DNA of 43,806 nt from Sinorhizobium shofinae (GCA_001704765.1 MBFK01000114.1:1-43806); one strand, 5' to 3'. Shown: positions 8,488-18,089, counted from the first letter of the stretch. Numbers and translations are program-made. Notes: generated by a model not told the origin, from the letters alone.

Positions 8488-8627
8488 ATCCGAACGTTTC
8501 CGCAGCTGTGGGACTTTGAGAGATTGGTGGGCCGGTTCGAATCTCCTCAAGGCGAAGGACCAAAGGATTGGATCACGCCGGAAGTGATGGATCCGAGGGC
8601 GACAGACGAGCCGGACTCGGTCAACCG

Positions 8628-8990
8628 CTAACCCGCGGCGCAGACCTGCGCGATTGCCCGTTCTAGCTCGCCGGGATCATACGGCTTTTGCAAAGCGAGT
8701 TCGTTGCTAAACTCGTTCGCAAGGCCTGCGGTGCCGTACCCGGTGGCGAACACGAAGGGTATCCCGCGTTGGCGTAGGATTGCGGCCACCGGAAACGACT
8801 TTACGCCGTCCAGGTTGATGTCGAGAATTGCGAAGTCGATTTCCGCTTGGTCGGCGAACTTCATCGCCTCATCGACCCGGGCAACACATGCGACCACGCG
8901 GTGTCCCATTTCCGACAGAAGATCCTCAAGAAGCATGGCGACGAGGACTTCATCCTCGACGATCAGCACCCGCCTCGCTTCTCTGGCCAC
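8628..8990 (-). CDS. Single-domain response regulator (CheY-like receiver)
   Basis: A 120-residue receiver domain with no output domain. The acidic pair is E12-D13 (VLIVEDEV), the phospho-acceptor is the Asp in FAILDINLDG (about 57), and the conserved Lys is in LQKPYD. The GTG start at 8990 is preceded by GGAGG. The first 41 bp overlap the end of the histidine-kinase gene, so the two are translationally coupled. It is the obvious phosphorylation partner or phosphate sink for the HWE kinase, and presumably acts by protein contact. Confidence 0.9.
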   Translation of the reverse strand: MAREARRVLIVEDEVLVAMLLEDLLSEMGHRVVACVARVDEAMKFADQAEIDFAILDINLDGVKSFPVAAILRQRGIPFVFATGYGTAGLANEFSNELALQKPYDPGELERAIAQVCAAG

Positions 8991-11900
8991 GTTGTCCTCC
9001 TAGAAGCTCTTGCCCAGCGGGTAGGGGCGCGATGATCGTGCACTCAAGGCCGGAGGACTCGTACTCAACGCGCACCTCGCCGCCGAGTTCCGATGCCAGA
9101 GCACGCTCGATCAGGCGCGAACCGAAACCCTTGCGCTTCGGCTTGGCGACGGGAGGCCCGCCGCTCTCTTGCCAATGCAGGACGAGCCGGCGGTCGGCGT
9201 TGTCACCTTCTATTTGCCACACGATCACGACCTGACCGTTTCCATTGGATAGCGCGCCATATTTCGCGGCATTGGTGCCGAGTTCGTGCAGGGCCATGGC
9301 GATCGCCAGAGCCGCGCTCGGGGAAAGCCGGATGCCGGGACCCTCGATCCGGAAGCGGTTTCTTCCGCCTGCATGCGGCTTGACCGTATCGGAGACAATT
9401 TCAACCAGATTCGCGCTCTGCCAGCTTTCCCGCGTTAGCACGTCATGCGCCTTCGCCAGGTTGATCAGCCGTGAGCCAAATGCCTCACGCGCCTCGTCCA
9501 GCGTCGATGCGTGGCCAAGCGTCTGGGAAGCGATGGACTGGATGACGGCCATCGTGTTCTTGACGCGGTGGTTGAGTTCGTCCATCAGCGTTTTACGGTG
9601 CTCGTCGGCATGCTGGCGCTCTGTCATGTCTCGCGCGATCTTGGACGCGCCGACGACCTTGCCTGCGGCGTCCTTCAGCGGGGATATGGTCAAAGAAACC
9701 CAGACCAAACTTCGATCCTTGCGTTGGCGGAGCGTTTCGTAGTGCTGAATGTGCTCGCCTCTGCGAATCCGGTCGAGGATGTCCATCTCTTCGTCTCGGC
9801 GATCCGGAGGCACCAAGGTCATGATGGATTTACCTATGATCTCGTCAGACCCATAGCCGAACAATCGCTCCGCTCCATCGTTCCAGCTCGTTATGGTGCC
9901 GTCGAGCGTTTTGCTGATGATCGCGTCGTCGGAGGATTCGACAATTGCGGCGAGGCGTTCCGCAAGCGCTTCGGCCCGCTTTCGCTCGGCGATGTCAACC
10001 AGCATGTTGACCGCCCCGATAACTTTGCCCGAGGCATCGCGCAACGGGGTGGGGTAGGCAAGGAACGGCACACGGACGCCGTCAGGCCGTTCAGCAACGG
10101 CTTCCGCACCCTGTATCTGCCTGTTCTCTTTCAGGGCAATCGCCATCGGAGATTCGTCATGCGGCAACGGTGTGCCGTCTGGTCGATATATGCGCCAAGA
10201 GCCGCACCACTCATCCGTGCCCAGTTCCGGATTATGGCCCCACAACGCGGCGGCAGCGGGGTTGTAAGAGGTGATGCGACCTTCCGCATCGGTCGTATAG
10301 ACCGCGCCTGGCAGTGCCTCGATAAGATCCTTCAGACGCTGCTCGCTGGCACGAACGGCAATTTCTCCTTCCCTGCGCTCGGATATGTCCTCGATGGCGA
10401 GCAGGATCAGTTCGTCCCGACCGCCCCCCTTGGGGAGTTTGCGGGCATTGAGCAGCATACAGCGACGTCCGATGTCACGGAATTCGTGCTCGACCTCGTA
10501 GCCCGCGACTTCCTGGCTTTTCGACAGCACGTCGTCGAGGAGCGTCCGCAGGACGGGAATGTCCCACTGTCCGTTGCCAAGATCGTACAGCAGCCTGCCC
10601 TCGGTTTCCTTGGCTGTAACCCTGAACAGCTCATAGAACGCCGGATTGGCCGATTGGACGCGCAGTTCGGGGTCGAGGACGAGCAACGGCTGACGCACCG
10701 TCGCGACAATGGCCTCGGCGTAGACCCTCGCCTCATCGATCGCCTGGGCGGCCGCCCTCCGTTCGGTGATGTCGCTGAAGGTGACAACGACGCCAGCTAT
10801 GTGATTGTCGTGCGTGCGGTAGGGGAGCATCCGCCGCAGGTACCAGCGTCCCGCATCGCTGGGGACCTCGGCCTCGATTGTGGTGAGTTTCTTGAGCACG
10901 GTCTCGGCATCCGACAGCAGGTTCTCGTCGGAGAATTTCCGCGCGAAGTGGGCGATCGGGCGGCCGATGTCCGACGTGACAAGATCGAAAAGTTCCTTCG
11001 TCGCCGGTGCGAACCAGTTGATCGCGAGCTTGCTGTCCAGGAACAGCGTCGCAGTCTCAGATCCCGCCAGCAGATTGTTGAGGTCATTGGTGGTTCGTTC
11101 CAGTTCCGCAATCTTGTGCTGAAGCTGGCTGTTGACGGTGTTCAGCTCCTCGTTGAAGGACTGCAACTCCTCCTTGGAGGTTTCCAGTTCCTCATTGGTG
11201 GACTGAAGCTCCTCGTTCATCGAGGTCGCTTCCTCGTTCGAAGCCTTCAACTCCTCGTTGGCGGTCTCCAGATGCTCGATGGTATTGCGCAACTCGGCCC
11301 GCATCGAAACCAGTTCTTCCTGAAGCGCTCGCTCGCCGGAGGTCGCTTCCCCCGCCTGCTCGCGAACAGCCTGCTGGCTGGTGGACTCGTTAGTCGGCGT
11401 TCCCGGCGCGAAGCTTACGAGTGCGAGTTTGCCGCCTTGCGGCGAGGCGGGCAGCGGTATCACCGTCATGGCGACGTCCAGCGACGATTCGCTCCGATGC
11501 ACGCGGCCATGGACAGTGACGCTTTTGTCGCCTTTCGAGGCTTCGCGTATCGCACCGCGGAGTTTGAGGGCCAGCCCGTCGCGCGCCATCGCAAGCAGAT
11601 CCCTGGTCGGCTCGCCCGATGGCTGCTCCAGATAGTCGCGCGTCGTTCCGTGGAAATAAACGACGCGGCCCTTGTAATCGATCAACACCGAGGCAGGGGC
11701 GTAGCGCTCCAGCAAGGCGCGGCGCGCGATGTCGGCGACAGGCGCGGACGATGCTTCCCTTGGAATAGGCGGCAGCTCGCCAGCTACTCCCGTTCCGGCT
11801 GATCCGCGCGGCGGCCGGTAATCGATGAGGTCGTGCCGGGTGGGCCCGACCCGGCGGTATATTCGCCATTTTTTCGAAACCGTTTCGAAGAGATCGTCGT

Positions 11901-13350
11901 GCCGCCCGATCGTCTCGGCATTGCCGAGAAACAGATGGCCATCCGGACGCAGGGCGAAATGGCACTGGGCAATAATGCGCTGCTGCGCCTCAGGCTCCAG
12001 ATAGATCAGAAAATTGCGGCACGAAACGATGTCCAGCCGCGAGAACGGCGGATCACGCAGTAGGTTCTGCGGTGCGAACACCACCATGTCGCGGAGTTCC
12101 TTGCTGACCTGGTACGAGCCGTCGAGCTTTTCGAAAAAACGTCTGACCCCTTCGGGCGGACAGCCGGCTAGCGCGGCCCCCGGATAGATGCCGTCGCGCG
12201 CCTTGCGCAGATTGTCCTCCTGCGCATCGGTAGCGAACACCTTCAGGTCGAAGCGCTTTCCGGCGGCTTCGGCGTGCTCTGTTATCAGCATCGCGACGGA
12301 ATAGGCTTCCTCTCCCGTGGCGCATGCCGGAACCCAGACCCGAACCGATCCGCCGCTCTCGCGCTCAGCGACGAGAGGCGCGATCACAAGCTCGCCAAGC
12401 GACTTCCATGCCTCGGGATCGCGGAAGAATCCGGTGACACTGATCATCAGATCGGCGACTAAAGTGGCAACTTCTTCCGGATTGATCCGCAAGTCGCTCA
12501 GGTAGTCGGCGAGCGTCTCGATGTTCCTGAGCCCCATGCGACGGTGGATGCGCCGTGTGAGCGTGTTGCGCTTGTAACTGCCGAAATCGTGTCCGCCGCG
12601 AGCGCGCAGGACCTCCAGAACCTGTTCGATAGTCACTTGGCCCTTCGGAAACGTGGGCTCGACCTCGGAAGGGGCAGAGACGTAGCCATGATGGATATAG
12701 GCAAGCAGGGTCTCTGGCATCTTTTCCGCAGCGAGCACGTGATCGGCAAGACCCGCCGAAATCGCGCTCCTCGGCATTCCGTCGAACTTGGCCGTCTCCG
12801 GCGCTTGCACCAGGCTCATGCCGCCTTCGGCCCTTATCTCCTTCAAACCATCGGTGCCGTCGCTCCCCGTCCCAGAGAGCACGATGGCGACCGAGCGCTC
12901 GCGCTGTTCCGCCGCGATCGAGGCAAACAAACAATCGACCGGATGCCGCTGACCGCGAGGTTCCGACGGTCTCGACACCTTCAACCCGCCGTCCACCAAT
13001 CTGAGATCCGTGTCAGGAGCGATGACAAAGACATGATTGGGCGCGAGCGCCATTCCGTCCTCGACCTGCGCCACTGGCATTGTGGTTCGCCCGCTCAGGA
13101 TGCGGGCCATCTCGCTTTCCCGTTTCGGATCGAGATGCAGCACCACGACGAAGGCGCAGCCGCTGTCGGTCGGCATGGCATCGAAGAAGCTGCCCAGCGC
13201 CTCAATGCCGCCTGCCGAGGCTCCGATGCCAACGACAGGAATAGCCGTGGCGGCAGTGGGATCGGCGACTTTCGTCTCGTCGACGCGCTCTCCTCTCGCT
13301 CTCGAGGAGTGCCCCCTGTGGTCATCTCTTTTTATTGGTTGTTTCGCCAT
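8950..13350 (-). CDS. CheB-CheR-PAS-HWE hybrid histidine kinase
   Basis: A cytoplasmic signalling protein of about 1466 residues. Domain order: CheB methylesterase (residues about 38-220, catalytic S45 in GASAGG, H72 in LHLDP and Asp in GTGSDGTDG), CheR methyltransferase (about 230-490, with PACATGEEAY and RNFLIYL), a long coiled coil rich in NEELxSxNEEL repeats (about 660-740), several PAS domains (about 740-1260), and a C-terminal HWE kinase. The kinase has the phospho-His in LNHRVKN, the HELGTNAAKYGALS N-box and the WQESGG box that define HWE. There are no membrane segments. ATG 13350 has AGG seven bases upstream; a GTG at 13356 is also possible. The downstream receiver gene overlaps. CheB/CheR fused to a kinase suggests that protein methylation tunes the kinase, but no chemoreceptor lies nearby. 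Confidence 0.95.
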   Translation of the reverse strand: MAKQPIKRDDHRGHSSRARGERVDETKVADPTAATAIPVVGIGASAGGIEALGSFFDAMPTDSGCAFVVVLHLDPKRESEMARILSGRTTMPVAQVEDGMALAPNHVFVIAPDTDLRLVDGGLKVSRPSEPRGQRHPVDCLFASIAAEQRERSVAIVLSGTGSDGTDGLKEIRAEGGMSLVQAPETAKFDGMPRSAISAGLADHVLAAEKMPETLLAYIHHGYVSAPSEVEPTFPKGQVTIEQVLEVLRARGGHDFGSYKRNTLTRRIHRRMGLRNIETLADYLSDLRINPEEVATLVADLMISVTGFFRDPEAWKSLGELVIAPLVAERESGGSVRVWVPACATGEEAYSVAMLITEHAEAAGKRFDLKVFATDAQEDNLRKARDGIYPGAALAGCPPEGVRRFFEKLDGSYQVSKELRDMVVFAPQNLLRDPPFSRLDIVSCRNFLIYLEPEAQQRIIAQCHFALRPDGHLFLGNAETIGRHDDLFETVSKKWRIYRRVGPTRHDLIDYRPPRGSAGTGVAGELPPIPREASSAPVADIARRALLERYAPASVLIDYKGRVVYFHGTTRDYLEQPSGEPTRDLLAMARDGLALKLRGAIREASKGDKSVTVHGRVHRSESSLDVAMTVIPLPASPQGGKLALVSFAPGTPTNESTSQQAVREQAGEATSGERALQEELVSMRAELRNTIEHLETANEELKASNEEATSMNEELQSTNEELETSKEELQSFNEELNTVNSQLQHKIAELERTTNDLNNLLAGSETATLFLDSKLAINWFAPATKELFDLVTSDIGRPIAHFARKFSDENLLSDAETVLKKLTTIEAEVPSDAGRWYLRRMLPYRTHDNHIAGVVVTFSDITERRAAAQAIDEARVYAEAIVATVRQPLLVLDPELRVQSANPAFYELFRVTAKETEGRLLYDLGNGQWDIPVLRTLLDDVLSKSQEVAGYEVEHEFRDIGRRCMLLNARKLPKGGGRDELILLAIEDISERREGEIAVRASEQRLKDLIEALPGAVYTTDAEGRITSYNPAAAALWGHNPELGTDEWCGSWRIYRPDGTPLPHDESPMAIALKENRQIQGAEAVAERPDGVRVPFLAYPTPLRDASGKVIGAVNMLVDIAERKRAEALAERLAAIVESSDDAIISKTLDGTITSWNDGAERLFGYGSDEIIGKSIMTLVPPDRRDEEMDILDRIRRGEHIQHYETLRQRKDRSLVWVSLTISPLKDAAGKVVGASKIARDMTERQHADEHRKTLMDELNHRVKNTMAVIQSIASQTLGHASTLDEAREAFGSRLINLAKAHDVLTRESWQSANLVEIVSDTVKPHAGGRNRFRIEGPGIRLSPSAALAIAMALHELGTNAAKYGALSNGNGQVVIVWQIEGDNADRRLVLHWQESGGPPVAKPKRKGFGSRLIERALASELGGEVRVEYESSGLECTIIAPLPAGQELLGGQRGQRSEAGADRRG

Positions 13351-13883
13351 GGGCACGCCTGTTCATGGTCGCAATCATACACCGACGATAGCCCGCTCGT
13401 TTGCGAAGCATGAACGTCGCACAGATACCATCCTATCGCATTCAAGCCGCTGCGCATCATATTGACCATGTATCAAGCCCCATTTTCTGTTTGAGGAAGC
13501 GCAGGACGGCTTTCCACCCGTTGCATCGCCCGATAATTCCCGCTCAGCGGCTGGAACGCGCCACGCTGACCTGGCGCAAAAAGTCAATGTAAGCTCGTTC
13601 CATGCCGGGATGTAGTGAGGCGTCGCTGCCTTATAGTGAAATGCCGAGGTAAGCACCCTTCATGCTTCGGGTGCCGCAGGGCGCATTTACCCCACAGTTC
13701 AGCATCGTGTGGCGAGCTCACGCTTTGTGGCAAGGTTGGGTGTGATGGACTGGAGGCCGCGGAGGCACCGAGATCAGTGTTCCTCCCCCTTTGTGATCCA
13801 GGCTATGTTCTAAGACCGGCTCCCCATCCTGCCTGAGCTCACTGGCGGCTTTCCGGCGGCTCCTGGTGGAGCCATTTTCCGAG
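13351..13883. other. Intergenic, no gene seen
   Basis: About 530 bp separate the kinase start from the DUF2934 gene. Frames here are short, Arg/Ser/Pro-rich and lack ribosome sites. The kinase promoter should lie at its left end. I see no repeat, tRNA or terminator. Confidence 0.5.
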
Positions 13884-14063
13884 CTATTCTGAGTGGGAGC
13901 TGCCTCCGCGGCCTTCATCTTCAAGCTCTTTAGTCGCCTGGTTCCAGTGGCGTTCGGGATCGCCGTGAAGCCGGCCTTCGCGCTCCCAGATCTCGTAGGC
14001 GCGCTGGCGGACATGCTCGTCCTTTGCGTTATCAATTGTATTGTCGGGAACCTGCGCCACCAC
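13884..14063 (-). CDS. DUF2934 family small protein
   Basis: A 59-residue frame with the compact DUF2934 signature: EHVRQRAYEIWEREGRLHG followed by DPERHWNQATKELEDE. DUF2934 proteins are short, cytoplasmic, of unknown function and common in Rhizobiales, often near stress or chromosome-maintenance genes. Start is one of two tandem GTG codons (14063 or 14060), with AGGA just upstream; an in-frame TAG immediately before them limits the extension. It lies on the strand opposite the parDE pair. Confidence 0.72.
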   Translation of the reverse strand: MVAQVPDNTIDNAKDEHVRQRAYEIWEREGRLHGDPERHWNQATKELEDEGRGGSSHSE

Positions 14064-14153
14064 CGCTTCCTATTTTCCCGACGGCGGCGTCGTAGCTGGA
14101 AGGAAAGCGGTTCGTTCTTGCCAATTTTTGCCATTGCCGCTATGGTCTTTCGT

Positions 14154-14393
14154 ATGGGCACGATGAACATTTCTCTACCGGACCATTTGAAGAGCTTCGT
14201 CGATGAGCAGGTTGCGGGGCGGGGCTATGGGACGAGCAGCGAGTATATCCGCGAACTGATCCGTCGAGATCAGGACCGGCTTATTTTGCGCAGGCTTTTG
14301 CTTGACGGAGCATCGTCCGCGCAGACCGAACCGGTCGATGAGCATTATTTCAGCAGTCTGCGCGAACGAGCGCGTGGCCGGCACAGTAAGTGA
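14154..14393 (+). CDS. parD: ParD-type antitoxin
   Basis: A 79-residue ribbon-helix-helix antitoxin of the ParD/CC2985 kind. The N-terminal MNISLPDHLKSFVDEQV strand-helix binds DNA as a dimer and, with the toxin, represses the operon. The acidic tail (DEHYFSSLRERARGR) wraps the toxin. The start is ATG 14154 (MGTMNISL), with ATG 14163 as alternative; no strong ribosome site is seen for either. The TGA overlaps the GTG of parE (GTGA), as expected for a coupled toxin-antitoxin pair. Confidence 0.9.
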   Translation: MGTMNISLPDHLKSFVDEQVAGRGYGTSSEYIRELIRRDQDRLILRRLLLDGASSAQTEPVDEHYFSSLRERARGRHSK

Positions 14394-14788
14394 ATAAAAA
14401 AGCGATTGTTCCCCGAGAGCTGGCTCGCAGTGATATCCAGGCAGCCGTCGATTACTATGCCCGCGAAGCTGGAACAGAGGTCGCGCTCGGCTTTATCGAC
14501 GCTCTTCAAGCTGCTTATCATCTGATCGCAAGCCATCCGGAGGCCGGATCATTGCGATATGCATATGAGTTGGGATTACCTGACCTGCGGAGCGTTTCGC
14601 TGAAGCGATATGCCTATCTAATCTTTTATCGTGACCGGCCAGATCATGTAGACGTATGGCGTGTGCTTTACGCCAAACGAGACATTCCGCAGTGGATGCA
14701 GGAGCCGGATAATCATTGAATGCGAGCGCTTCCGCAGCCATGGGGCTTTGAAAGATTGTAGGCCCGCGGTTCGAATCCACTGAAGGCG
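14312..14788 (+). repeat. Right copy of the parDE direct repeat
   Basis: This copy includes an intact parD upstream of the duplicated part, so it is the likelier parent of the left copy at 8081-8554. Homology ends in both copies shortly after a GGTTCGAATC motif, at AAGGCG. Confidence 0.85.
14390..14719 (+). CDS. parE: ParE/RelE-family toxin
   Basis: A 109-residue toxin paired with the ParD gene just upstream, which it overlaps by four bases. It has the same ParE/RelE core as the orphan copy (DLRSVSLKRYAYLIFYR, VWRVLYAKRDIPQW). With its antitoxin it forms a complete addiction module that would stabilise this DNA segment. Inhibition of gyrase or mRNA cleavage are the family's known activities; which applies cannot be read from sequence. 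Confidence 0.92.
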   Translation: MNKKAIVPRELARSDIQAAVDYYAREAGTEVALGFIDALQAAYHLIASHPEAGSLRYAYELGLPDLRSVSLKRYAYLIFYRDRPDHVDVWRVLYAKRDIPQWMQEPDNH

Positions 14789-14819
14789 TTGAATTTTTTC
14801 GCGCCGCCGAAATGTGATG

Positions 14820-16763
14820 TCAGGAGTTTGCTTGGCCGGAATATTCCGCGTGAAGCTGGCTAGCTAAGCTCAATAATGTGAAATCGCTTGCATCAGCAAT
14901 GCGGCGGCCAGTCAGCGCCTCAATCCTCGCAAGACGCTGGTAGAGTGTGTTGGGGTGAATGTTGAGAGCCTGAGCTGTGCGGGCCACTGATTTTCCTTCG
15001 ATCACGTAATGTGCGAGGGTTTGATGAAGGACACGATGCCGTGGATCCTGAAGAAGTGGCGCTAATATCTGACGGGTAAACCCAAGGATTTCCTCGCGCT
15101 CGCGCCCCTCCAGCAAAAGTTCGAGCCCCATTTCGCGATGACGCAGTAGTCCGGAACGGCCGCGACGCGACAGTGCCTCGGCTGCCTTGATGGCTTGATC
15201 ACGTGAGGTGAGATGGAGTTCGGTCCCATCATAGATCTCGCTCGCTCCAATGCAGATCGACAGCTGGGTTGCCATGTCTGAAACCACGCGGAGATTGCGC
15301 TCCAACGCTGCGGTGGTGGACGCAGAGAAAAGCATGACGATCCGATCGTCATGGTGGAAAACGAGCGCGTTCGCTGACGTTGCCGCGCTAAGTAGATCCG
15401 ATTGCATCCGATGGAGGGAAAAGCGTGAGTTGTCCGATTCCACGGCAGGGACCTTCGCGATGAAGATTTGGTTGAAGCGATCAGGTCTGAAACTAAAATG
15501 GTTCCTTCGTCCATCGGAGACCACTCCGGCAGTCAGAGCGTCGAAATGCGCCTTCCTGCGCGCGTTCAGCACGTCCATCCGCGACATGTCCCGCACAAAG
15601 TTGAGCGCGACAAATGCAGCCAGGGTTCCGAACAGGGCGCGGTGGAAGCTCTGATCCTCGCGTCCATGAAAGTGGAACTGGCCGATGGGCACCTCGGCCA
15701 CTTCCACGCTTTGGTGCAGTGCCTCGTGCTCGTCGATCCATGCTTCAGATCGATAGTCGAGGCCCAGCACGTTCTCGAAACGGAACTCGACATGGAACAG
15801 GTCGGACACGGCGCGGAGTTGCTCCGTCAGGCCCTCGCTGGTGGAAAAGATGCGCAGGAGCGTCTCGTGCAGCTCGACGGCGCGGTCGAGTTCGGCATTC
15901 TTGCGCGCGAGATTACTCCGCATCTTTTCGAGCCGATCCGAGGTGGCGATGGCGTTCTTGTACGCGAGCGAGCGCTGGTAGGCGACCGCGATCTGCGCTG
16001 CGAGGGATTCGAGAACCATCCGGTCAAAGACAGAGAACGCTCCGTCTGGAGAGAAACACAGTGTCGTCAGTGTGCCCATCCGCTTTCCCTCCGCCATGAC
16101 AGGGACGCAGAGCAGTGCGTTTGCGATCTGAGACCTCTCCATGAAGGACTGGCTCTCGGGGCGCATGACTCGATGAGCGTCGATGATGTTCTGCCTGCCA
16201 TTGTGGATGGCCGGCAGCCCCGTTGTGTAGACTTCGCCTGAGACGGATTCGTTCGGCTGGAGCCGATAGTCTGTGTAGTCCTCCGGCAGGCCCTCATGCG
16301 AGACAGGGATGAGGAAGCCGCTTTCCTCGTCGTACAATCGAAAGACCCCGGCATCAGAATGGGGAAGAACATTCATCACCTCGCGGAGAACGCTATGAAC
16401 GATCTCGTTGTCGTCCAGCGAGTTGATGACTGCCGAGTTCACCGACGCCAGCATTCCAAGGGTCTTGGCCTGAAGCTGAATTACCGTTTCCTGGGCTGCT
16501 GTGATGATCTGGGATGCCGTTTTTTCCGCATCCTTGCCGCCGATCTCGAACTTCGTCCGCTTTCCCGTGTAGTGCGAATGGTCGACGCAGAGATGAAGGA
16601 TCCCGCCGACGCACTCGACGGAGTTCACGAGCGAGGAGGGCGCAAAGTCGGCGTCGGCATCGACATCCTGCAGGTGCAAAGCCTGCGACTGAGCCAGCTC
16701 ACGAAGGCCCGGATGTGAGAGGAGGTCAATCTTCAATGCGGCGTTCCCTAGAGGAAGGCACAT
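14820..16763 (-). CDS. GAF-domain transcriptional regulator with PucR/CdaR-type C-terminal HTH
   Basis: A 647-residue regulator. An N-terminal region of about 100 residues precedes a GAF sensor domain (about 110-270, with GVFRLYDEES and ALLCVPVMAEGKRMG), a coiled stretch (about 275-310), a middle domain rich in His and Phe, and a C-terminal PucR-type helix-turn-helix (about 575-640: SVARTAQALNIHPNTLYQRLARIEALTGR). PucR/CdaR proteins typically activate nearby catabolic genes in response to a small molecule. It is divergent from the MFS-amidohydrolase-aspartase cluster with 93 bp between, so it is the likely local regulator. No metal or haem site is obvious. Confidence 0.88.
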   Translation of the reverse strand: MCLPLGNAALKIDLLSHPGLRELAQSQALHLQDVDADADFAPSSLVNSVECVGGILHLCVDHSHYTGKRTKFEIGGKDAEKTASQIITAAQETVIQLQAKTLGMLASVNSAVINSLDDNEIVHSVLREVMNVLPHSDAGVFRLYDEESGFLIPVSHEGLPEDYTDYRLQPNESVSGEVYTTGLPAIHNGRQNIIDAHRVMRPESQSFMERSQIANALLCVPVMAEGKRMGTLTTLCFSPDGAFSVFDRMVLESLAAQIAVAYQRSLAYKNAIATSDRLEKMRSNLARKNAELDRAVELHETLLRIFSTSEGLTEQLRAVSDLFHVEFRFENVLGLDYRSEAWIDEHEALHQSVEVAEVPIGQFHFHGREDQSFHRALFGTLAAFVALNFVRDMSRMDVLNARRKAHFDALTAGVVSDGRRNHFSFRPDRFNQIFIAKVPAVESDNSRFSLHRMQSDLLSAATSANALVFHHDDRIVMLFSASTTAALERNLRVVSDMATQLSICIGASEIYDGTELHLTSRDQAIKAAEALSRRGRSGLLRHREMGLELLLEGREREEILGFTRQILAPLLQDPRHRVLHQTLAHYVIEGKSVARTAQALNIHPNTLYQRLARIEALTGRRIADASDFTLLSLASQLHAEYSGQANS

Positions 16764-16856
16764 ATTATTTCGGGTTTGAGTGTGTATTTCAACATAGAAA
16801 TTTTTCAGCGCGATGTCACAAAAAGCCTAAAGGTTAAGAAAAGGGGAACCATCGCC

Positions 16857-18080
16857 ATGCTCTCGAGTATAAAGCGCCGCCACGTCATCATAGGAATGCT
16901 GTTCGTCTGCTGGGTCGTCGGCTTCATTGACAAGACTGCCATCAATATCGCGATCATTCCGATCAGCGAAGAGTTCGGCCTGAGCTCCGACCACCAGGGC
17001 ATGATCATCAGCGCGTTCTTCCTGGCGTATTCGATGACGCAGTTGATCGGTGGCTATCTGGTAGACCATTTCGGCTCGCGCAGGGTCCTGAGCTCGGCTG
17101 TCGCCGTCTGGTCTCTGGGCACGGCGGTGTCGGGGGCCGTCACCAACGCCATTGGACTGGCGGCTGCTCGCGCCGCCACCGGAGCTGGCGAAGCGGTGTT
17201 TCCCGCTGGTGGATCTGTCGCCATTACCGAGCACTTCGAGAAATCCCAGATGGCTCGCGCCAAATCGGTGCTGCAGTCGGGTGCTTCGGTAGGCTTCGCC
17301 GTCGGCTCGATCGTGATTACCGCGCTGATCGCCGCCCATAGCTGGCGCATCATGTTCTTCGTGCTGGGGGTCGTGGGCCTTGTTCTCTCCGTCGCGCTAT
17401 ACTTCATCATGAAGCCGGCCTCCGAAGTGCAGGTCGTGAAGCATAAGGGTGAGAAGATTTCAGAAAAAAAGCGCGTCAGCGCGTTGCTGAAGAATTCGCT
17501 GACTTGGAAGATCACGACCGTCTACTTCTTCACTAACATCGTCTTCTGGGGCCTGCAATCCTGGCTGCCTTCCTATTGGGTCAAGGTTAAGGGCATGAGC
17601 ATGGTCGAGATGGGCGCGTATTCCATGATCCCGCCTGCACTCGGGTTCATATCGTTCCTCAGCTGCGGCTGGCTGCTCGACCGCATCTTCCATCAGAAAG
17701 AGAAGTATTTGATCTGCATCGGCTCGACCGTGGCGGCGATCTTCATCTACCTGATGGCCAATGCAGAATCGATCCCACTCGCTTTTGCCTACCTGTCGGT
17801 GTCGAACGTCTTCCTGAATGCGATCTCGATCAGCGTGTTCGTCAGCATCATGAAGCATTTCCCGCAGAATTCCGTTGGTACGGCGACGGGCCTCATCAAC
17901 TCGCTGGCGCAGCTCGGTTCGTTCATATCACCAATGCTCATCGGGGCGGTGCTCTCGGCGACTGGGCAGAACTACGGCATCGCGTTTTCGGTCCTCGTCG
18001 GGTGCGCGGTCGTCGTCTGCGGCATCGCCACCACGTTCCCCGCAATTAACGGCAAGAAGACCGTCGAACAGACCGCCTGA
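16857..18080 (+). CDS. MFS transporter (ACS-like, small organic solute)
   Basis: A 407-residue inner-membrane carrier with about 12 hydrophobic helices. The early motif DKTAINIAIIPISEEFGLSSDHQGMIISAFFLAY and the loop DHFGSRRVL identify the major facilitator superfamily, close to the anion:cation symporter group that imports organic acids and amino-acid conjugates. ATG 16857 is preceded by AAGGGGAA, so an upstream GTG frame is ignored. An amidohydrolase gene begins 9 bp after its stop, and the regulator is divergent. It probably imports the compound that the amidohydrolase splits. Confidence 0.93.
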   Translation: MLSSIKRRHVIIGMLFVCWVVGFIDKTAINIAIIPISEEFGLSSDHQGMIISAFFLAYSMTQLIGGYLVDHFGSRRVLSSAVAVWSLGTAVSGAVTNAIGLAAARAATGAGEAVFPAGGSVAITEHFEKSQMARAKSVLQSGASVGFAVGSIVITALIAAHSWRIMFFVLGVVGLVLSVALYFIMKPASEVQVVKHKGEKISEKKRVSALLKNSLTWKITTVYFFTNIVFWGLQSWLPSYWVKVKGMSMVEMGAYSMIPPALGFISFLSCGWLLDRIFHQKEKYLICIGSTVAAIFIYLMANAESIPLAFAYLSVSNVFLNAISISVFVSIMKHFPQNSVGTATGLINSLAQLGSFISPMLIGAVLSATGQNYGIAFSVLVGCAVVVCGIATTFPAINGKKTVEQTA

Positions 18081-18089
18081 AGGTAAACC

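Larger units (their letters stand above)
8081..8554 (+). repeat. Left copy of a parDE direct repeat
   Basis: This stretch matches 14312-14788 in the same orientation, from the tail of parD through parE and about 65 bp beyond. The two encoded ParE proteins agree at 97 of 109 residues by my count. The homology begins abruptly inside parD at 8081, and the sequence to the left is unrelated. The two copies bracket the histidine-kinase block. Confidence 0.85.

Noticed and set aside
9511..11802. A 763-codon plus-strand frame opposite the histidine kinase
   Set aside because: High-GC antisense shadow; no domain, while the minus strand carries PAS and CheR domains throughout.
14760..14790. A possible tRNA gene around GGTTCGAATCC after the second parE (and the similar site near 8534)
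   Set aside because: The flanking bases do not form a T-stem, and no anticodon or D arm can be folded upstream.
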